Made by a program: the position numbers and the translations under genes
Notes under the pieces: model-generated
The model's input: only the letters and a program-made list of their open reading frames with translations
Database searches by the model: none
What the model was told of the DNA's origin: nothing
Part shown: one piece after another, positions 44,192-52,160 of the stretch
How the letters are laid out: each line of letters starts with the position of its first letter
Position numbering within the stretch: position 1 is the stretch's first letter
Origin: Mycolicibacter sp. MU0102
Lineage (GTDB): Bacteria; Actinomycetota; Actinomycetes; Mycobacteriales; Mycobacteriaceae
Direction: 5' to 3'
Assembly (NCBI RefSeq): GCF_963378105.1
Contig: NZ_OY726398.1
Span: forward strand, 2,232,001 to 2,296,000
Length of the DNA stretch: 64,000 nt

Positions 44192-44761
44192 TCAGCTCTG
44201 CAAGTGGCGAATCAGCTGTGACCAGACTCCGCGCAGCGATTCGACTACTTCGTCTGACTCCTGCGGATGTAGCCCGTTGAAGTTCTTCGCCGGGATCGAC
44301 AGCTCGATGTCGTCGGGCACCTTCGCGCCGGCGATCGCGAGCGTCTTTCGTGCGTCCGCGTGCGCCCAGGCCGCGCCGTAGCGGCCCAGTGCGGTGCCGA
44401 TCACGGCTGCGGGCTTGCCGATCAATGCAGCCTCGCCGTAGGGGCGTGAGAGCCAATCGAACGCGTTCTTCAGGACACCCGGCAAACCGCCGTTGTATTC
44501 GGGAGTGACCACCAGTAGGGCGTCGGAGTTGGCCGCCTCTGCGCGAAGAGCTTCGACAGCTTCGGCCGCCGGCACCACGTCGAGGTCTTCGTTGTAATGC
44601 GGCAGCTCGCCTAGACGATCGAACAGAATCGGCTCGATCCGAGGGGGCGCAACGTTGATGGCCGCTGCGGCCAGCTGACGATTAAGCGAACCGGATCGCA
44701 AACTGCCTACGAGAACAAGAACCCTGGCGCTGGGTAATGATTGGCTTATTGGTTGCAACAC
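44192..44761 (-). CDS. NADPH-dependent FMN reductase-family protein
   Basis: 189 residues with a flavodoxin-like fold. The FMN phosphate loop is VLVGSLRSGSLNRQLA and the second loop is VVTPEYNGGLPGVLKNAFDWLSRP. It would reduce FMN or quinones with NADPH. The start is GTG 44761 or TTG 44758; GGAG is placed better for the latter. It converges on the TetR gene with a gap of 26 bases. Confidence 0.88.
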   Translation of the reverse strand: MLQPISQSLPSARVLVLVGSLRSGSLNRQLAAAAINVAPPRIEPILFDRLGELPHYNEDLDVVPAAEAVEALRAEAANSDALLVVTPEYNGGLPGVLKNAFDWLSRPYGEAALIGKPAAVIGTALGRYGAAWAHADARKTLAIAGAKVPDDIELSIPAKNFNGLHPQESDEVVESLRGVWSQLIRHLQS

Positions 44762-45266
44762 ATCTCCGCGCTAGCGTTGGGTGCCGCGGGTTGTGCGGCT
44801 CGTTGTGATCGTAGTCGGCAACGCTGCGTTTCCAGCGGTGACCTAGCCCATGGCAGTCATCACCACTCTCCCCACTCGCCCACCAACGCGCTAAGGCGAT
44901 ACGTCACAGTGACGGAATTAGTTCCAGTAAGAGAGTAATTCGGTTGCAGCAGAGACTAATTGGCACCGGTCGCCAAGGCCGACGTCCCGGCGGTTTTGGC
45001 GAAACCGGCAGCGATGTTGCCGCCCGCAGATGTACCTCCAGGCCGCTGTGCGGAAAGCAATGTCGTCGCCGAATAGCAGTTGCAGCACTCCCCCTGTGAG
45101 CAAGGTCACGACAACATCACGTATAGTGTTGGTCGAATTGTGTGTCCCACTGATGATCTCCCTGTGAGTTGACCAACTGGTCTGTCTGCGTCGGCGTGCA
45201 GCGCGCCGCCGGGGTATGGTTTCGTCCGGCTGGGGGGCCATCTCAATAGCCGTATAGGGAGATGCG
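44762..45266. other. Intergenic control region between FMN reductase and desaturase
   Basis: About 500 bases without a convincing gene. The minus-strand frame at 44918-45334 lacks a recognisable family and overlaps the desaturase start. The stretch contains the second CGTCACAGTGACG palindrome and, near 45107-45133, an imperfect CAACA/TGTTG inverted repeat. It must hold the promoters of the two divergent genes. Confidence 0.4.
44902..44914. promoter_or_regulatory. Palindrome CGTCACAGTGACG, copy 2
   Basis: Identical to the element at 42786-42798, including flanks ATA before and AAT after with one change. It lies about 140 bases upstream of the FMN reductase start and about 350 upstream of the desaturase gene. 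Probable operator of the same regulator as copy 1. Confidence 0.45.
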
Positions 45267-46235
45267 ATGTCGAGGCAGTTAACCGATCTGGAGATACTTC
45301 GCGAGTTGGAGCCCGTTGCGGCAACCAACGTCAATCGGCACGAATTGGTGGCGACCGCGTGGAGTCCCCATGACTATGTGCCCTGGGGTCGTGGCCGCAA
45401 TTTCGCACGGATGGGTGGTAGCGACTGGTCACCAGAGCAGTCGCAACTCAGCGATGTCGCCAAGGCGGCGATGATCACCAACCTGCTCACCGAGGACAAC
45501 TTGCCGTCCTATCACCGTCAGGCGGCCAAATACTTTTCCGACGACGGTGCTTGGGCGGCGTGGGTGGGCCGCTGGACCGCCGAGGAAAACCGCCATGGCA
45601 TCGTGATCCGCGACTATCTCCTTGTGACCCGCGGGGTCGACCCGGTGGCGCTGGAACAGGCGCGAATGCAGCACGTGAGCAACGGTTTCGGAGCCACCGC
45701 TGAGGAGGATGCGCGACACAAGACCGACTTCCTGCTGTCGGTCGCCTATGTGACGTTTCAGGAATTGGCCACTCGCGTCAGTCACCGCAACACCGGCAAG
45801 GTGTGCAATGACCCGGTTGCCGACCGGATGCTGCAGCGCGTTGCGGCCGACGAGAACCTGCACATGATCTTTTACCGCAACGTGTGCGGTGCGGCGTTGG
45901 ATCTGGTACCTGATCAGGCGCTGGAAGCGGTCGCCGACGTCGTCGAGAATTTCCGGATGCCCGGTCAGGGCATGCCGAATTTTCGCCGTAACGGGGTGCT
46001 GATGGCTAAACACGGGATCTACGACCCGCGGCAGCATCTGGACGAAGTCGTACGCCCGAACCTGCGTAAGTGGCGGATTTTCGAGCGTGACGATTTCACT
46101 TCGCGTGGCGAACAGCGCCGGGAACAGCTTGCAACATACCTCGAAAACCTTGAGCGCCAAGTGATCAGGTTCGAGGAGCAACGCGAGCGTCGTCTTTCCC
46201 GAGACGCACACCGCCAGGAGGCGAAAGCCGGCTAG
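45267..46235 (+). CDS. Acyl-ACP desaturase, DesA-like
   Basis: 322-residue soluble di-iron desaturase of the plant stearoyl-ACP desaturase type, strongly resembling mycobacterial DesA1/DesA2, which act in mycolic acid or fatty acid desaturation. Iron ligands are visible in LLTEDNLPSYH, WTAEENRHG, FQELATRVSHRNTG and AADENLHMIFYR (two ExxH motifs). ATG 45267 has AGGGAGA upstream. No reductase partner is adjacent except the FMN reductase across the divergent region. Confidence 0.9.
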   Translation: MSRQLTDLEILRELEPVAATNVNRHELVATAWSPHDYVPWGRGRNFARMGGSDWSPEQSQLSDVAKAAMITNLLTEDNLPSYHRQAAKYFSDDGAWAAWVGRWTAEENRHGIVIRDYLLVTRGVDPVALEQARMQHVSNGFGATAEEDARHKTDFLLSVAYVTFQELATRVSHRNTGKVCNDPVADRMLQRVAADENLHMIFYRNVCGAALDLVPDQALEAVADVVENFRMPGQGMPNFRRNGVLMAKHGIYDPRQHLDEVVRPNLRKWRIFERDDFTSRGEQRREQLATYLENLERQVIRFEEQRERRLSRDAHRQEAKAG

Positions 46236-46309
46236 ACCTGCCGACTCAGATCTGAGCCGTGGCGGCCACTGCCGGGGGCAGAGGACCGCCATGGCCGGAT
46301 GCCACGCCG

Positions 46310-46552
46310 CTAGCCGGACGGTGGCGGCACTACAGGCTGGCACGCATTGACTGCCGGATTCCACCAGTTGCCCGGACCGCAGTTCGGCGGTGCGGTGGGC
46401 TGGCACGCGTTGGCTCCCGGATTCCACCAGTTGCCCGGACCGCAGTCAGGGGGTTGGGCCATGGCCACACCAGGTGACACTGCTGCCACGAATGACATGG
46501 GCGTCAACGCAATCGCGACCGCGCACGCCATACGGCGTAAGAACACGTTCAT
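46310..46552 (-). CDS. Small secreted protein with two CGPGNWWNP repeats
   Basis: 80 residues. A signal peptide (residues 1-32, cleavage AMA/QPP) is followed by a 48-residue mature part made of two 21-residue repeats: CGPGNWWNPGANACQP and CGPGNWWNPAVNACQP, each with two cysteines and a Trp pair, linked by proline-rich spacers. AAGGAGGG sits before ATG 46552. Likely two small disulphide loops exposed outside the cell. Function unknown. Confidence 0.75.
   Translation of the reverse strand: MNVFLRRMACAVAIALTPMSFVAAVSPGVAMAQPPDCGPGNWWNPGANACQPTAPPNCGPGNWWNPAVNACQPVVPPPSG
46340..46450. repeat. 63-base tandem repeat inside the secreted-peptide gene
   Basis: The stretch GGATTCCACCAGTTGCCCGG occurs twice, 63 bases apart, encoding the duplicated NWWNP block on the minus strand. 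The near identity at DNA level suggests a recent duplication. Confidence 0.7.
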
Positions 46553-46887
46553 CGGTCCCTCCTTAGGAAGTGCCCAGACCCTCAGTCTGGGTGTCGATCT
46601 ACTAGCACTACCCCTTCCGGCGGTCGCGCAACCACCAGGCCGAATGGGTTCGGTGTTGGTCACGTGGGCGGCGACTCCCCATGCATGGGAGGGCTTCAAG
46701 TCTGGCAAGTCGAAACTCGTTCTAGCAGTTGTGGAGTGCCTGTGATCGAGCCTCACGTTCCACCACCGCCGCGTATTGCATGGCCGCATTGAATCGTTTC
46801 TGAAGCCTCCGTCGCGACGGTGATGTCCCAACTGTCGTCGGTAGAAATCGAGGTGTACCAGGACCGGCAGGAGTCCAATGGGAAACG
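46553..46887. other. Intergenic region, no gene seen
   Basis: About 335 bases upstream of the secreted-peptide gene. No frame here resembles a protein family. It must hold the promoter of that gene; the right part may be decayed coding sequence belonging to the DUF1214 remnant. Confidence 0.35.
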
Positions 46888-47095
46888 ATGACTGACACGG
46901 GCTCTCGAGACAAGCAAACCAACAACTCCAACGGTCCGGTCGCTGACGCTGTACGCCGGTGCGAGATCGCCTGGGCCGGAAAACGAGTCGAACTGGCCCC
47001 CGAATGGACCCTTCTCCCGCTACATCCGCGCCTACTGGGGCGCGCCCGGCATCGGCGAAGGCACGTGGAGACCACCCGGGATCGAGTTCGTGTAG
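46888..47095 (+). pseudogene. Frameshifted C-terminal remnant of a DUF1214-domain protein
   Basis: Two overlapping frames together match the end of DUF1214/DUF1254 proteins. The first gives GSRDKQTNNSNG (frame of ATG 46888). The second gives SLTLYAGARSPGPENESNW, then GPFSRYIRAYWG and GTWRPPGIEFV, ending at TAG 47093-47095. The family consensus runs straight through these blocks, so a frameshift lies near 46935. The rest of the gene upstream is missing. Confidence 0.6.
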
Positions 47096-47121
47096 CCCAA
47101 CTGTCTGTTCAGCGGACTGTT

Positions 47122-47151
47122 TGAATAGTACATTGGATGCTGTACTATTCA
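47122..47151. promoter_or_regulatory. cmtR operator, 11-base inverted repeat
   Basis: TGAATAGTACA (47122-47132) and TGTACTATTCA (47141-47151) form a perfect inverted repeat with an eight-base spacer, ending four bases before the cmtR start. Expected binding site of the encoded ArsR-type repressor, which would be released by cadmium or lead. Confidence 0.75.
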
Positions 47152-47155
47152 GGTT

Positions 47156-47512
47156 ATGCTGACGTGTGAGATGCGGGAATCAGCCCTTGCGCGGCTGGGT
47201 CGGGCACTGGCCGATCCAACGCGATGCCGAATCCTGGTGGCTCTGCTGGATGGCGTCTCCTATCCCGGGCAGCTGGCCTCGCATCTGGGCCTGACCCGGT
47301 CGAACGTCTCCAACCACCTGTCGTGTCTGCGCGGATGCGGTCTGGTGGTCGCCACGTATGAAGGTCGCCAAGTTCGCTACGGGTTGGCGGACCCGCACCT
47401 GGCGCGCGCGTTGGGCGAGCTGGTCCAGGTGGTTCTGGCAGTCGACACCGACGAACCCTGCATCGATGACTGCGTGTCGTCCAGCGCAGTCGAGGTAGCG
47501 GCTGAAAGATAG
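47156..47512 (+). CDS. cmtR: Cd/Pb-sensing ArsR/SmtB repressor CmtR
   Basis: 118 residues, close to M. tuberculosis CmtR along its whole length. The helix-turn-helix is LASHLGLTRSNVSNHLSCLRGCGLVV. The metal-binding cysteines known for CmtR are present: Cys57, Cys61 and Cys102, plus Cys4, Cys24 and an extra Cys106 (EPCIDDCVS). ATG 47156 lies directly after the palindromic operator. It would repress the downstream DUF1490-ctpG genes until metal binds. Confidence 0.93.
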   Translation: MLTCEMRESALARLGRALADPTRCRILVALLDGVSYPGQLASHLGLTRSNVSNHLSCLRGCGLVVATYEGRQVRYGLADPHLARALGELVQVVLAVDTDEPCIDDCVSSSAVEVAAER

Positions 47513-47563
47513 CCAGCCGATCCGAGCTGTCTTGGCACAAAACAACAATGAGGAGATGTCGCA

Positions 47564-47845
47564 GTGGTTCCGCAAGCACTTTTGGTCAAAGCGGCCGAAA
47601 CGGTGGTCACCGGCCTGGTCGGGGTGAGCGCCTTTGAATTGCTACGCAGGGCTGCGGGAGCGGCTCCCGTTCACCGCGCCTCGGTAACCGCCACCGAGTG
47701 GGGGTTGCGTGGCACCCGACGAGCCGAGGTGGCGGCCGAGGCGGCTCGACTGCGAGTCGCTGATGTCGTCGCAGAAGCGCGGGACCGCCTCGGCGAGGAG
47801 TCTCCACTGCCGGTCGCCACCACTGAAGGCGACGACTGCTGCTGA
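47564..47845 (+). CDS. DUF1490 (PacL-like) metal-pump partner protein
   Basis: 93 residues matching the DUF1490 family found next to P1B-ATPases in mycobacteria (Rv1993c type; PacL proteins). One N-terminal membrane segment (about residues 5-30, LVKAAETVVTGLVGVSAFELL) is followed by an Ala/Arg-rich helix. The protein ends EGDDCC, a likely soft-metal ligand pair. GTG 47564 has AGGAG upstream. Gene order cmtR-DUF1490-ctpG equals that in M. tuberculosis. Confidence 0.85.
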   Translation: MVPQALLVKAAETVVTGLVGVSAFELLRRAAGAAPVHRASVTATEWGLRGTRRAEVAAEAARLRVADVVAEARDRLGEESPLPVATTEGDDCC

Positions 47846-47862
47846 ACTGAAGGGGTTATAAG

Positions 47863-50157
47863 GTGACCGCGGCTATCTGCGCCGATCGAGAACACGCACC
47901 GGCCGTCATCTCTGCTGCTGCCGGCCGAATGCGAGTTCAGGCCAGCAGCTTTCGCAATAGCGCCCTGATGGCTGTGGCGATTGAGGACACAGTGTCTCAA
48001 GTGCCTGGGGTTCGTGCGGTGCATGCCTATCCACGCACCGCATCGGTGGTGATCTGGTATTCGGCCGAGCACTGCGACCGTGCAGCAATTCTGTCGGCGA
48101 TCGCCACCGCTCAGCGAGCCCCGGCAGCAACGGTGCCCGCTCGGGCCCCGCATTCGACCGACGGGTGCGAGCGCAGCCTTGGGCAGCGGGTCATTGACTG
48201 GAGCGCCCGGATTCGGTCGGGCTCTGGCAACGAGGTTTCACCCAGGCAGCTAGTGAACGACGGCTGTTGTGATCACGACGGCAAGGGGCCCGAACCGCAG
48301 CGGCTCTGGGACGTCGTGAAGGTGCGGCGAGCAGCGCTGTCGGGAGCACTGCTGACGGCTTCGGCGATCAGTGCCTGGGCCCCTCCCCTGGTCCCGATTG
48401 CGTTCGGGCTCAAAGTCACCGCGCTGGCAGTGGGGGCCTCGACATTTGCGCCCTCCAGCCTTAGGCGTCTGGCGCAGGGCCACATCGGCGTGGGCTCATT
48501 GATGACCATCGCTGCGGCCGGGGCGGTCGGACTGGGGCAGGTCGGCGAGGCCGCCGCGCTGGCATTCTTGTTCTCGATCAGCGAGGGCTTGGAAGAATAC
48601 GCGGTGGCTCGCACCCGTCGTGGCCTGCGCGCTCTACTCTCACTGGTCCCAGAGCAGGCCACCGTCGTGCGCTTTGGCACCGAAACGATCGTGGCCGCAG
48701 GCGAACTGCGTATCGGTGACCTGATGATCGTCAAACCCGGCGAGCGACTGGCCACAGACGGCATCATCATTGCCGGCCGCACCGCGCTCGACATGTCCGC
48801 AATCACCGGCGAATCCGTTCCGGTCGAGGCCGGCCGCGGTGACGAGGTATATGCCGGGTCGATCAACGGCACCGGCGTGTTGCGGGTTCAGGTCACCGCG
48901 ACTGCCGATAACAATTCACTGGCCCGCATCGTGCATATCGTGGAGGCCGAGCAAGCCCGCAAGGGCGCAAGTCAGCGGCTGGCCGACCGCATTGCGCGAC
49001 CATTGGTGCCCAGCATCATGATTGGTGCAGCGTTGATCGCCGGCGTAGGCAGCATCCTGGGCAGCCCCGCGGTATGGATTGAGCGCGCACTGGTTGTGCT
49101 GGTGGCGGCCTCACCATGTGCGCTCGCCATCGCGGTGCCGGTGACTGTGGTGGCAGCTATCGGCGCGGCAGCCAAGATCGGTGTCCTGATCAAGGGTGGA
49201 GCCGCGCTCGAAGCCCTCGGCACCATCGGCGGGATTGCACTGGACAAGACCGGAACCTTGACAGCGAACCGGGCCGCAGTCATCGAAGTTGCCACCGCCA
49301 ACGGCGCTTCCAGAGACGACGTGCTCGTGGTGGCCGCTGCACTGGAAGCGCGCAGTGAACATCCGCTGGCAGCCGCGATTCTCGCCGCGTCGGAGCCGGG
49401 CGGGCCCGTCGCCATCGACGTGCAGGCTTTCCCGGGAGCCGGGCTGAGCGGCACCCTGGATGGCCACGCTGTCCGACTGGGCCGGCCCGGCTGGCTCAAC
49501 TCGGGCGAGCTCGCCGATCAGGTGGCACGTATGCAGAACGGCGGGGCGACTGCGGTTCTGGTCGAACGCGACGACCAGCTATTGGGTGCTATCGCCGTGC
49601 GCGACGAACTGCGCCCTGAGGCCGCCGAGGTCATCTCCGCGCTACAAGACGGCGGCTACCGAGTGTCGATGCTCACCGGGGACAACCACGCCACTGCCGC
49701 GGCGCTGGCCGATCAAGCTGGAATTGGGTACGTTTTCGCCGAACTCCGACCCGAAGACAAAGCCCGCTTGATCGCACAAATGCGCGCGGACCGCCCGACC
49801 GCTATGGTCGGTGACGGCGTGAACGACGCTCCGGCCCTGGCCGCCGCAGACCTGGGAATCGCGATGGGCGCCATGGGAACCGACGTCGCCATTGAGACCG
49901 CCGATGTTGCCTTGATGGGCCAAGACCTGCGCCATCTCCCCCACGCACTGCGCCATGCTCGTCGCTCCCGGCAGATCATGCTGCAAAACGTCGGTCTGTC
50001 GCTGGGCATTATCACGGTGCTGATGCCGCTAGCAGTCTTCGGGACGCTCGGGCTGACCGCGGTGGTAGTGGTTCACGAGCTCGCTGAAGTGGTCGTCATT
50101 GCCAACGGTGTGCGTGCCGGACGCATTGGTCCTGCCGCGCTGGGCGCGCATCCCTAG
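47863..50157 (+). CDS. ctpG: P1B-type metal-transporting ATPase CtpG
   Basis: 764 residues. N-terminal degenerate heavy-metal domain (about 15-90), then a soft-metal motif DGCCDHDGK near residues 132-140, membrane helices, actuator TGESVP, the intramembrane motif AASPCALAI (SPC instead of CPC), phosphorylation site DKTGTLTANR, nucleotide motif SEHPLA and hinge GDGVNDAP. HELAE lies in the last helices. It would export Cd, Pb or related metal ions. The start is GTG 47863; the gene lies 17 bases after the DUF1490 gene. Metal specificity is inferred from CmtR. Confidence 0.93.
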   Translation: MTAAICADREHAPAVISAAAGRMRVQASSFRNSALMAVAIEDTVSQVPGVRAVHAYPRTASVVIWYSAEHCDRAAILSAIATAQRAPAATVPARAPHSTDGCERSLGQRVIDWSARIRSGSGNEVSPRQLVNDGCCDHDGKGPEPQRLWDVVKVRRAALSGALLTASAISAWAPPLVPIAFGLKVTALAVGASTFAPSSLRRLAQGHIGVGSLMTIAAAGAVGLGQVGEAAALAFLFSISEGLEEYAVARTRRGLRALLSLVPEQATVVRFGTETIVAAGELRIGDLMIVKPGERLATDGIIIAGRTALDMSAITGESVPVEAGRGDEVYAGSINGTGVLRVQVTATADNNSLARIVHIVEAEQARKGASQRLADRIARPLVPSIMIGAALIAGVGSILGSPAVWIERALVVLVAASPCALAIAVPVTVVAAIGAAAKIGVLIKGGAALEALGTIGGIALDKTGTLTANRAAVIEVATANGASRDDVLVVAAALEARSEHPLAAAILAASEPGGPVAIDVQAFPGAGLSGTLDGHAVRLGRPGWLNSGELADQVARMQNGGATAVLVERDDQLLGAIAVRDELRPEAAEVISALQDGGYRVSMLTGDNHATAAALADQAGIGYVFAELRPEDKARLIAQMRADRPTAMVGDGVNDAPALAAADLGIAMGAMGTDVAIETADVALMGQDLRHLPHALRHARRSRQIMLQNVGLSLGIITVLMPLAVFGTLGLTAVVVVHELAEVVVIANGVRAGRIGPAALGAHP

Positions 50158-51362
50158 GCAGAGCGCGCCGCCGCGGGATGACCGCCGCTGTCCGGCGCGG
50201 CATCGACCAGGTCGTGGTGTACCCCGTAACGCTGCCGCTGTTCGGCCATCAGCCGCGGATAGTTGGCCAAGGCGCGCCGGGTCCGCAGTTCATTGACCCC
50301 AGGGATGCGCGCCAGTACCTGGTTGACCCCGCCGACGGCCGGGCTGAGCACCCGCGGCAGGTACTTGAAGGCCGTGTCCGCCACACCAAGCCGGCTGGCG
50401 TTGGCATCGCCGAGAAATGCCCGGGTCATGCCGTTGATGATGTTCACGCCGACGCGGTGCTTCCAGGATCCCCCGAAGGGCAGCAGCTCGGCGATCTCGC
50501 GCGCCAGATAGTCGTGCGTCAACGCGCGGACGAAGTCACGGTCTCCGTCGTCGGGTTCCACCGCGGTTAGCGCATACAGTTCGGCGATACGGACCTGATC
50601 GGCTTCGGTGGCCGGATTCAGTTCGGTTGCAACGCCGTTGAGCACACCGACGTAGCGCCAGAAGTGGTAGATGTCGTCGAGTTCGTCTTGGGTATAGCGA
50701 ACCCCCAGTTGGTGCATCGCCGCTAGGGCGATCCGACCGAACTCGACGATGGTGAACGCCATGTAGCTCTGCGGAATGGGAGCGCCCCACGCATCGCTGT
50801 TCCATTCGCTCTCGGACAGCAGATGACGTCGGACGAACGCGTGAATCATTCGGACCCGCAATGTCGTGGCCAGACCGGCGCCGTCGCGCCGCAGTCCGCC
50901 GGGCGTCAGGATCTCCTCTAGCCACGCGCCGACCTCGATCGACCGCACGGCTGCCTGACTGGTGTAGCGACCGGTCAACACCAACGGCATCCCGGCCGCG
51001 GCGTTCATGGCACCGGCAGTCAGCGAGGCCGCACCCAAGACGATGCCGTAGGACGCGGTGTGGCGCACGATATGACCCGCAGCGCGATCCAGGCGGTCGT
51101 GGTCGAGCCAGTCGGGCTCGTGGTCGATCTCGTCGAACAATGCCCGCAGCGACTCCGGCGGCGACTCGACCGAGTCGATGCCGTGCTGGACCGCGGCCCG
51201 AAACATGGCCATTCCCGCCCCGCTAGGCAGCGTGGCGAAATCGGCGACCACGGCGTCGGCCAGCGGGTCGGCGATCTGTGTCCCGGCGATCCAGTCGCGG
51301 CCGGCCTGGCCGTATCGCGCTACGGCCAGGTCGGCATTGGGCACATTGGACACGTTTGCCAT
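50154..51362 (-). CDS. MpaB/latex-clearing-protein-like oxygenase (DUF2236)
   Basis: 402 residues of the oxygenase MpaB family, which includes rubber oxygenase Lcp, a haem-dependent enzyme. Family landmarks: DEPDWLDHDRL (here DHEPDWLDHDRLDRAAG), TGRYTSQAAVRSIEVGAWL, RMIHAFVRRHLL (conserved Arg/His region) and the helix SYMAFTIVEFGRIALAAM. ATG 51362 was used. It is divergent from a TetR gene and its stop overlaps ctpG by four bases. Substrate unknown. Confidence 0.85.
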   Translation of the reverse strand: MANVSNVPNADLAVARYGQAGRDWIAGTQIADPLADAVVADFATLPSGAGMAMFRAAVQHGIDSVESPPESLRALFDEIDHEPDWLDHDRLDRAAGHIVRHTASYGIVLGAASLTAGAMNAAAGMPLVLTGRYTSQAAVRSIEVGAWLEEILTPGGLRRDGAGLATTLRVRMIHAFVRRHLLSESEWNSDAWGAPIPQSYMAFTIVEFGRIALAAMHQLGVRYTQDELDDIYHFWRYVGVLNGVATELNPATEADQVRIAELYALTAVEPDDGDRDFVRALTHDYLAREIAELLPFGGSWKHRVGVNIINGMTRAFLGDANASRLGVADTAFKYLPRVLSPAVGGVNQVLARIPGVNELRTRRALANYPRLMAEQRQRYGVHHDLVDAAPDSGGHPAAARSA

Positions 51363-51419
51363 ACAACTATGGGAACATGAGAATACCTCACTTACTACTC
51401 ACTTTTATTTGGGGGTGCT

Positions 51420-52049
51420 ATGCCCGCGCAGGCACGGTCGCGGCCGCAGCAGCAGCGAGCCCGGGAGATGCGCAGCCGCCTGCTCGACACCGCCCGCCAG
51501 TTGATCGCGCGACGCGGTGTGGAGACGCTGACCACGCAGAGCATCGCCGACACCGCCCACGTCAGTATCGGCACTGTCTATCGCTATTTTCCGGATCGCG
51601 CGGCCATCATCGCCGAGTTGGTGGATGCCGCGACCCGCGACATCTCGTTCCAGCTGGTCCGTACGGTCGGCCAGGCGATCGACCTCGAGGTCGACGAGGC
51701 GGCATTGCTCGTCGTCGACACCCTGACGACGGTCTATGAGCAGCACGCCCCGATTCTGCTAGCGGCGCTGACATCCTCATCTTTCGATCTGCCGCCCTAC
51801 CTCAACCACACCGCGATGGACGAGATCGAGCGCAGCCTGCTGCCGTTGGGCAGCGTGATCCCGAGCCGATCCCGCCCCGACCTGTCACCCGCGGAGTTGG
51901 ACGATCTGGTGTTCGTGACTATGGGCGTGACGTCGAGCGCCTGCCTACGAATCGCGTTGCAGCGGCCCGCGACCGCGGATCGTGAGGCGATGGTCCGGTT
52001 GACGGCGACCATGCTGGCCGCGGCGCTCAAGGCCCCGGACGCTTCCTGA
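51420..52049 (+). CDS. TetR-family transcriptional regulator
   Basis: 209 residues. The helix-turn-helix lies at about residues 18-62 (RLLDTARQLIARRGVETLTTQSIADTAHVSIGTVYRYFPDRAAIIAEL). ATG 51420 follows a 57-base divergent spacer containing two direct copies of CTCACTT, a candidate operator shared with the MpaB-type oxygenase gene. Probable regulator of that oxygenase. Confidence 0.88.
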   Translation: MPAQARSRPQQQRAREMRSRLLDTARQLIARRGVETLTTQSIADTAHVSIGTVYRYFPDRAAIIAELVDAATRDISFQLVRTVGQAIDLEVDEAALLVVDTLTTVYEQHAPILLAALTSSSFDLPPYLNHTAMDEIERSLLPLGSVIPSRSRPDLSPAELDDLVFVTMGVTSSACLRIALQRPATADREAMVRLTATMLAAALKAPDAS

Positions 52050-52160
52050 CAAGCTTTACAATTCTGCGCCAAACTGTCACGCTTGCGCCCGGACGTGGGG
52101 TGGGCGAAACCAATCGGAAGGTCCGCAAGTCCCCGCGCATCGACGACGAGGAGTCAGCAG

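Noticed and set aside
44918..45334. Minus-strand frame upstream of the desaturase
   Set aside because: Overlaps the desaturase start and its ribosome-binding site and has no family resemblance.
45429..46427. 332-codon open frame on the minus strand
   Set aside because: Antisense to the DesA desaturase, which has all iron ligands; overlaps the secreted-peptide gene out of frame.
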